Shown here piece after piece: positions 60,189 to 64,000 of a stretch of DNA of 64,000 nt. The translations under genes and the position numbers were made by a program. The DNA comes from DHVE2 group archaeon. GTDB taxonomy: Archaea; Thermoplasmatota; Thermoplasmata; Thermoplasmatales; Aciduliprofundaceae. The number at the start of each line of letters is the position of its first letter. The first letter of the stretch is position 1. The DNA lies in the NCBI GenBank assembly GCA_027023265.1, contig JALVVV010000054.1, positions 26,016 to 90,015 of the forward strand, read 5' to 3'. The notes under the pieces are model-generated. The model was not told the origin of the DNA. It searched no databases and saw nothing but the letters and a program-made list of their open reading frames with translations.

Positions 60189-60772
60189 TCATTCCACCTC
60201 CCTGTGATTTGAAGAAGTGCCTTGAGTATGTACTTTGGCTGGGGCGGACAGCCAGATACCCTCGCGGAAACGGGCACCTCCTTTTCTATCCTTTTTAGAT
60301 AAATACCAGAAGCGCAAGCTCCCACGGCAAGAACTGCTTTTGGCTCTGGCATTAACTCGTAAGACTCACGGAGAACGGGGAGCATGTCCTCGGTAAGCTC
60401 CCCCACAACCATAAGCACATCCGCGTGTTTAGGAGTGGGAGTGGTAAAGAACCCAAGGCGGTGAAAATCGTACTGCGGCGCACCTAACAATGATATTTCC
60501 CTGTTGCAGGCCCCACAACTACCCACATCCAATACAAAAATATGCACGGATTTTTTAAGGGGAAGTGCTTTTCTCACCTCCACGTGGTCTTCACGCCTTA
60601 CCATATCAGATTTGCATATCCCGCAACCCATGCATGAGAAATCCTGAATATCTGAAAACACTGTGCAATTTTTAAGGTTATCCGGATAATAAGAATTCGG
60701 AATAGTCTCATCGTCTTTCTTTGGAAATTGCGTTGTTATTATGCCTTTTTTCAAGCCACGTATTATCCACAT
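60185..60772 (-). CDS. NuoB/hydrogenase small subunit-like protein of the Ehr complex
   Basis: 195 residues from ATG 60772 (GGGGGGTGG upstream). The N2/proximal cluster cysteines are all kept: Cys86 and Cys89 (GSCGACNRE), Cys153 (GACAS), Cys175 (GCPPQP). The N-terminus has four extra cysteines (Cys36, 47, 50 and 53, CMGCGICKSD), a ferredoxin-like cluster site. Electron-carrying subunit at the junction of the peripheral and membrane arms. Starts one base after the large subunit stop. Confidence 0.93.
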   Translation of the reverse strand: MWIIRGLKKGIITTQFPKKDDETIPNSYYPDNLKNCTVFSDIQDFSCMGCGICKSDMVRREDHVEVRKALPLKKSVHIFVLDVGSCGACNREISLLGAPQYDFHRLGFFTTPTPKHADVLMVVGELTEDMLPVLRESYELMPEPKAVLAVGACASGIYLKRIEKEVPVSARVSGCPPQPKYILKALLQITGRWNE

Positions 60773-60773
60773 T

Positions 60774-62000
60774 TTACCACCCCCCATAAAGGTCTGCATC
60801 CGCAAAATAAAGCCCGAAACTGTCAAGGGCAAAGGGATAATCAGTAAACACGTTTCCACGAACACCTATGGAGAATGCGTGGAGCATAACCACCGATGGG
60901 GGCCTTATTTTCACAGATTTCACTTTGCCATCTTCCACATGCACCATCATGAATATATCCCCCGGTGGTGCTTCTATTAACCCGTACCTGAGCCCGTTAG
61001 ATGGCTTCTCTGGAACTCTGATTTTATCAGGAAGATTTGTTTCCTTGAGCAGTGAAATGCTATCTTTAACCTCGGACACGCGTACCAGGAAGCGAGAAAG
61101 CGCATCTCCGTCTTCTTCCATTCTGATCTCGTGATTCACGTAAAAATCCTTTAAAACGCTGAATTTTCTGGAATCCCTAGGAACTGCCGCTGCCCTGGCA
61201 GGTATGCCTGTAATATCGTTTTTAATAACATCTTCGCTATTCAATTTACCAGTTGTATGAAGCCTGTCTATAAATATCCTTGAGTGCAAAAGCTCATCAA
61301 TTAGTCCATTAAATTCTGACTCCAACTCTTTGAGCCTCTCGTGGAAACTCCCATATTTTTTGTACAAGTGAGGATAATCCATCAAGTAGCGACTCCCAAA
61401 AACAATTGAGTTGAGACGCAAAAACTCCTCCGTGAGTGCTGAAAGATGTGCGGAGGCAACCTTTTGAGCTGCGTCGTTGGCAAGCTTGTGCATAACCCAC
61501 ACATGATTGTGTATTCTCTCCATCTCCACCGCCGCAAAACTCAGAGTTTTAAAGCTTTCATCCAAATCATCAAAAGCAAGATTGATAAATAATGTGGTGT
61601 AAGAGGCAGCAAATTGACCGCTGAGTCTGGAAAAATAAGGAAGAGCCCGAGAAACCTCCATGTCTTTTACCATTTTAAGCATGCTTCTGCTTTTTTTGAA
61701 TCCCCTGTATGGTACAAGAGAGAGTATTTTTTCACCGCATGTGGCCAGCCTGAATGCTCCAGCTTCCCCAATACCGCCAGCAGCAGGTCCGTATGTTAAT
61801 ATTTTGGCACAGGATGGGAGTGAGCGGATATCTATGTCGTAATTGTTGAAAAATGCAGAGGTGATGGGTCTCTCATCAAGCAAGCTCTCATCAACGTTAT
61901 CAATTCTCATTTTTCCAGTATCGTAATTCATCCACACGGCAGAATAACCATCATTTTCCTTGAATGCAGCAAGTAAAACTTCGCCGGTGTGCTCATTCAT
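60774..62000 (-). CDS. Hydrogenase large subunit-like protein without the NiFe-binding cysteines (Ehr-type)
   Basis: 408 residues from ATG 62000; GTG 62030 is an alternative. It aligns with NuoD/HycE (PAAGGIGEAGAFRLA, AAVEMERIHNHVWVMHKLANDA, GIPARAAAVPRDSR, GDIFMMVHVEDGKVKSVKIRPPS). Hydrogenases carry R-x-C-G-x-C near the N-terminal side and D-P-C-x-x-C near the end. Here the same places read VSRALPYFSRLSGQ (residues about 115-130) and YPFALDSFGLYFADAD, without cysteine. So it cannot hold NiFe. It is neither hydrogenase nor a normal quinone-linked NuoD by this evidence and fits energy-converting hydrogenase-related (Ehr) complexes. Confidence 0.9.
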   Translation of the reverse strand: MNEHTGEVLLAAFKENDGYSAVWMNYDTGKMRIDNVDESLLDERPITSAFFNNYDIDIRSLPSCAKILTYGPAAGGIGEAGAFRLATCGEKILSLVPYRGFKKSRSMLKMVKDMEVSRALPYFSRLSGQFAASYTTLFINLAFDDLDESFKTLSFAAVEMERIHNHVWVMHKLANDAAQKVASAHLSALTEEFLRLNSIVFGSRYLMDYPHLYKKYGSFHERLKELESEFNGLIDELLHSRIFIDRLHTTGKLNSEDVIKNDITGIPARAAAVPRDSRKFSVLKDFYVNHEIRMEEDGDALSRFLVRVSEVKDSISLLKETNLPDKIRVPEKPSNGLRYGLIEAPPGDIFMMVHVEDGKVKSVKIRPPSVVMLHAFSIGVRGNVFTDYPFALDSFGLYFADADLYGGW

Positions 62001-62002
62001 TG

Positions 62003-63379
62003 TCACAGTGACCACCCCCAAATGAACCAAGAGTAAATCAATACAGTCAAGCCGAGCATGAAAAAAGAGCCAAGTAAGGGAACGGAGACATCCTTCATCT
62101 TTAAACTCAGAGGTGAATTTTCATCCCCCTCAGGAAAGACCATCTTTAAAATCCAGTAATTTATACCAAGGAACGAGAGAAGGATACCCAGCAAGAGGAA
62201 CGAAAATGCAAGCCAGGAAAGATGAGGTATCTTTGCAAGAACGCTGAGTATCCCTAATTCTCCAATAAACATACCAAATGGCGGAGCGCCTGTAACGGTT
62301 AATGCGGAAACAACCGCAGTGAACGCCATGGCAGGACTCTTTTTTATGAGCGAGCGAATCTTATCAACATCTTCCAACCCTCTCCTCTTCAGAGTTCCTG
62401 CCATGAGGAAGAGGGATGACTTCGCGAGGGCGTGAATGCCAAATATGATTAGTACATAGATAATAGCATAACTGGAATAAAAAGTAAGTGCAATGCCCAC
62501 CGTGGCTATGCCCATTACATCCATGCTGGAGTAAGCAAGCAATCTCTTGAACTTTTTCTGGGATATAACCATTGTACCCGCAACTATTACCGTGAGAATT
62601 CCAAAAACAAGGGTTATCGTGAAAAGTGTTTCGCTCATTACAACACCGTATAACCTGTAAAACACAATAAGAGCCGATGGAAGGAGAGCACCAGAAAGCA
62701 TGGCGCTCACCGGCGAGGGGGCAGTACCGTGAGCATCTGGAAGCCATGTATGCATGGGGAACAAACCCACCTTGGTGCCAAAGCCAAGCAAACCCAGAAC
62801 ACCCACCAAAAGTGCACCCGTGGTCAGCTCCGGGTGATGAATCCAGAGTAGATTGCCAGACACTCTACCGTACATAATTATTGCAAGCAACGCCATGCCA
62901 AGCCCCGTGGAAGCGATTATGATATATCTCCAGGCACTTTCAACATGGGATTTGCCGCGCTCCACGATAATTAATGCTGCACTTACCACGGTTGAGGCTT
63001 CCAGCCACATCCACCCGTATCCCAAAGAAGGTGTTGTAACCGCAAGGTACATTGTAAGAGCAAACAGGTTAAGGAGAAGCCAGTAATAATTCGGTTTCAG
63101 GAAAAATTCTTTCATCTTGTCCATGCAAAAATACGCGTGGAAAGAGCCCATAATGAATGTTGTGGAAATTACTAAGAGCATTGTTCTGGAAACAAAATCC
63201 AGATAAAACCATGAAGTGGACACATTACCCTGGAAGAAAAGGTAGAGTGAAAAAATCAAAGATATAAAAGACGCAAACAAAGTGCTCACAGCACCTAACT
63301 TCCACTGTTTTGAAAGGGAAAGCAGAGAGGCCACGCCGGGAAACGCAAGTATTCCATAAACAATCCACACCGCATCCAT
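62003..63379 (-). CDS. NuoN/HyfF-like antiporter subunit
   Basis: 458 residues with about 14 spans. Antiporter core: GFGTKVGLFPMHTWLPDAHGTAPSPVSAMLSG, KLDVMGIAT-like, KSSLFLMAGTLKRRGLEDVDKI, APPFGMFIGELGIL. Like HyfF/HycC it pumps ions when electrons pass. GGGGTGATTTAA upstream. Three bases short of the large subunit ATG, consistent with coupled translation. Confidence 0.93.
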   Translation of the reverse strand: MDAVWIVYGILAFPGVASLLSLSKQWKLGAVSTLFASFISLIFSLYLFFQGNVSTSWFYLDFVSRTMLLVISTTFIMGSFHAYFCMDKMKEFFLKPNYYWLLLNLFALTMYLAVTTPSLGYGWMWLEASTVVSAALIIVERGKSHVESAWRYIIIASTGLGMALLAIIMYGRVSGNLLWIHHPELTTGALLVGVLGLLGFGTKVGLFPMHTWLPDAHGTAPSPVSAMLSGALLPSALIVFYRLYGVVMSETLFTITLVFGILTVIVAGTMVISQKKFKRLLAYSSMDVMGIATVGIALTFYSSYAIIYVLIIFGIHALAKSSLFLMAGTLKRRGLEDVDKIRSLIKKSPAMAFTAVVSALTVTGAPPFGMFIGELGILSVLAKIPHLSWLAFSFLLLGILLSFLGINYWILKMVFPEGDENSPLSLKMKDVSVPLLGSFFMLGLTVLIYSWFIWGWSL

Positions 63380-63384
63380 TTAAA

Positions 63385-64000
63385 TCACCCCGAAAGCTCC
63401 TCCAATTCAAGAGGACCGTATTCCTTCTCAGAGCCAAGTATCACCGCAAGGAGCACCGCACCGATTATATCCAAAAGTATTCCCACTTCCAGAAGGAATC
63501 CCATGGGTGCAAGAACCACACCGATATATAGAAGTGCGTTTTCTTCAACAATGTATCCGGAAATCTGAGCGATTGCGTTTTTTCTCAAAATGATTATCGT
63601 TAATCCAAGAAGAAGAAGGACAAAGGGTATTGCTGCTTTCCATGTGTTGAGCAAGGGATACAATCCGCCATAGAGAATAAAACCAGATATGACAACAATT
63701 ATGCCAATTACAAGGGAGTGCCTGGCGCTCGTGGAAAGCTCCCGATGCTCCCATATTCCTTCCTTTTTCACATCCTTGAGGAGAATTGCAGGAATCAACC
63801 ACCCTCTGAACAGAACAGTGAGCACGGAAAGAATTATCAATTCATACACTCCCTTATAAATACCAACAGCCAATATCAGCAATGCAAGCAGAGAAGACTG
63901 CCACTGAAGATGCCTTATAAGTGTCCTTATAAAATTCTCAGCAATTATAGCAAATCCAAAGATGAGGATTAATACACCGAGAAAATCAATAAGGGCATTG
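63385..64000 (-). CDS. NuoK/HyfE-like membrane subunit (5' end beyond window)
   Basis: About 204 residues are visible; the frame stays open to the right edge (NALIDFLGVLILIFGFAII), so the start lies outside. At least six spans, no large soluble part, ending EYGPLELEELSG. Matches the HyfE/EhrB-type subunit that pairs with the HyfF subunit. Upstream genes of the complex should lie beyond 64000. Confidence 0.85.
   Translation of the reverse strand, partial: NALIDFLGVLILIFGFAIIAENFIRTLIRHLQWQSSLLALLILAVGIYKGVYELIILSVLTVLFRGWLIPAILLKDVKKEGIWEHRELSTSARHSLVIGIIVVISGFILYGGLYPLLNTWKAAIPFVLLLLGLTIIILRKNAIAQISGYIVEENALLYIGVVLAPMGFLLEVGILLDIIGAVLLAVILGSEKEYGPLELEELSG

Noticed and set aside
58386..64000. 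Functional group 4 NiFe hydrogenase
   Set aside because: The large subunit lacks cysteines at both nickel-iron ligand motifs.

Overview
The window is archaeal and most resembles a moderately AT-rich member of the Thermoplasmatota, of the Aciduliprofundum (DHVE2) type; this placement is inferred from gene content, not from a search. Archaeal markers are a TATA-binding protein, diphthine synthase, Nob1-like PIN/zinc-ribbon nuclease, A-type ATPase subunit D, UPF0147, a S53 acid peptidase and Sulfolobales/Thermoplasmata-style split transketolase. Promoters are archaeal: in about ten cases a TATA-like box lies 24 to 31 bases before the best start codon, so many genes look leaderless, while genes inside operons carry GGAGG/GGTGA ribosome sites.

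Layout. 1-6.1 kb: aminotransferase (cut by the window edge), TBP, two small membrane proteins, a Cas4-like nuclease, then the non-oxidative pentose phosphate operon (transketolase in two subunits plus transaldolase). 6.1-11.5 kb: AT-rich surface sugar cluster with two glycosyltransferases and the complete dTDP-L-rhamnose pathway rmlABCD. 11.5-24.3 kb: ATPase subunit D, two OsmC proteins, two ABC exporters, diphthine synthase, ArsR-type and winged-helix regulators beside a ferredoxin, a CDF metal exporter and a NifX-like protein, and a regulator plus two radical SAM enzymes. 24.4-31 kb: a decayed IS, tRNA-Asn, a secreted 1120-residue S53 peptidase, an ammonium transporter, a second decayed IS and a gene relic.

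31.2-45.1 kb: a nine-gene, one-strand operon that looks like a conjugation or type IV secretion-like (VirB/Ced-like) machine: a 2293-residue Ig-repeat surface protein, a ribbon-helix-helix-like protein, a VirB2/TrbC-like pilin candidate, an anchored Ig-like protein, a beta-helix protein ending in a second VirB2-like hairpin, a VirB6-like polytopic protein, a PrgI/VirB4-N-terminal protein, a small membrane protein and a VirB4 ATPase with a displaced C-terminus. It has no relaxase or coupling ATPase and is bracketed by inverted decayed copies of one IS. This is the best candidate for an undescribed system in the window. 45.6-48 kb holds a calcium-binding-repeat surface gene broken by several lesions.

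48.1-58.4 kb: Nob1-like nuclease, DUF835 sensor-like protein, Thi4 thiazole synthase with an unusual active-site residue, a decayed tandem duplicate, the ferrous iron operon (double-domain FeoA, FeoB, membrane protein, FeoC-like), a membrane-embedded Cas4-like nuclease, a stand-alone Lrp/AsnC sensor domain, UPF0147 and MarC. 58.4-64 kb: a complex I/group 4 hydrogenase-like operon whose large subunit has lost the cysteines that bind nickel-iron, so it looks like an energy-converting hydrogenase-related (Ehr) complex, not a hydrogenase.
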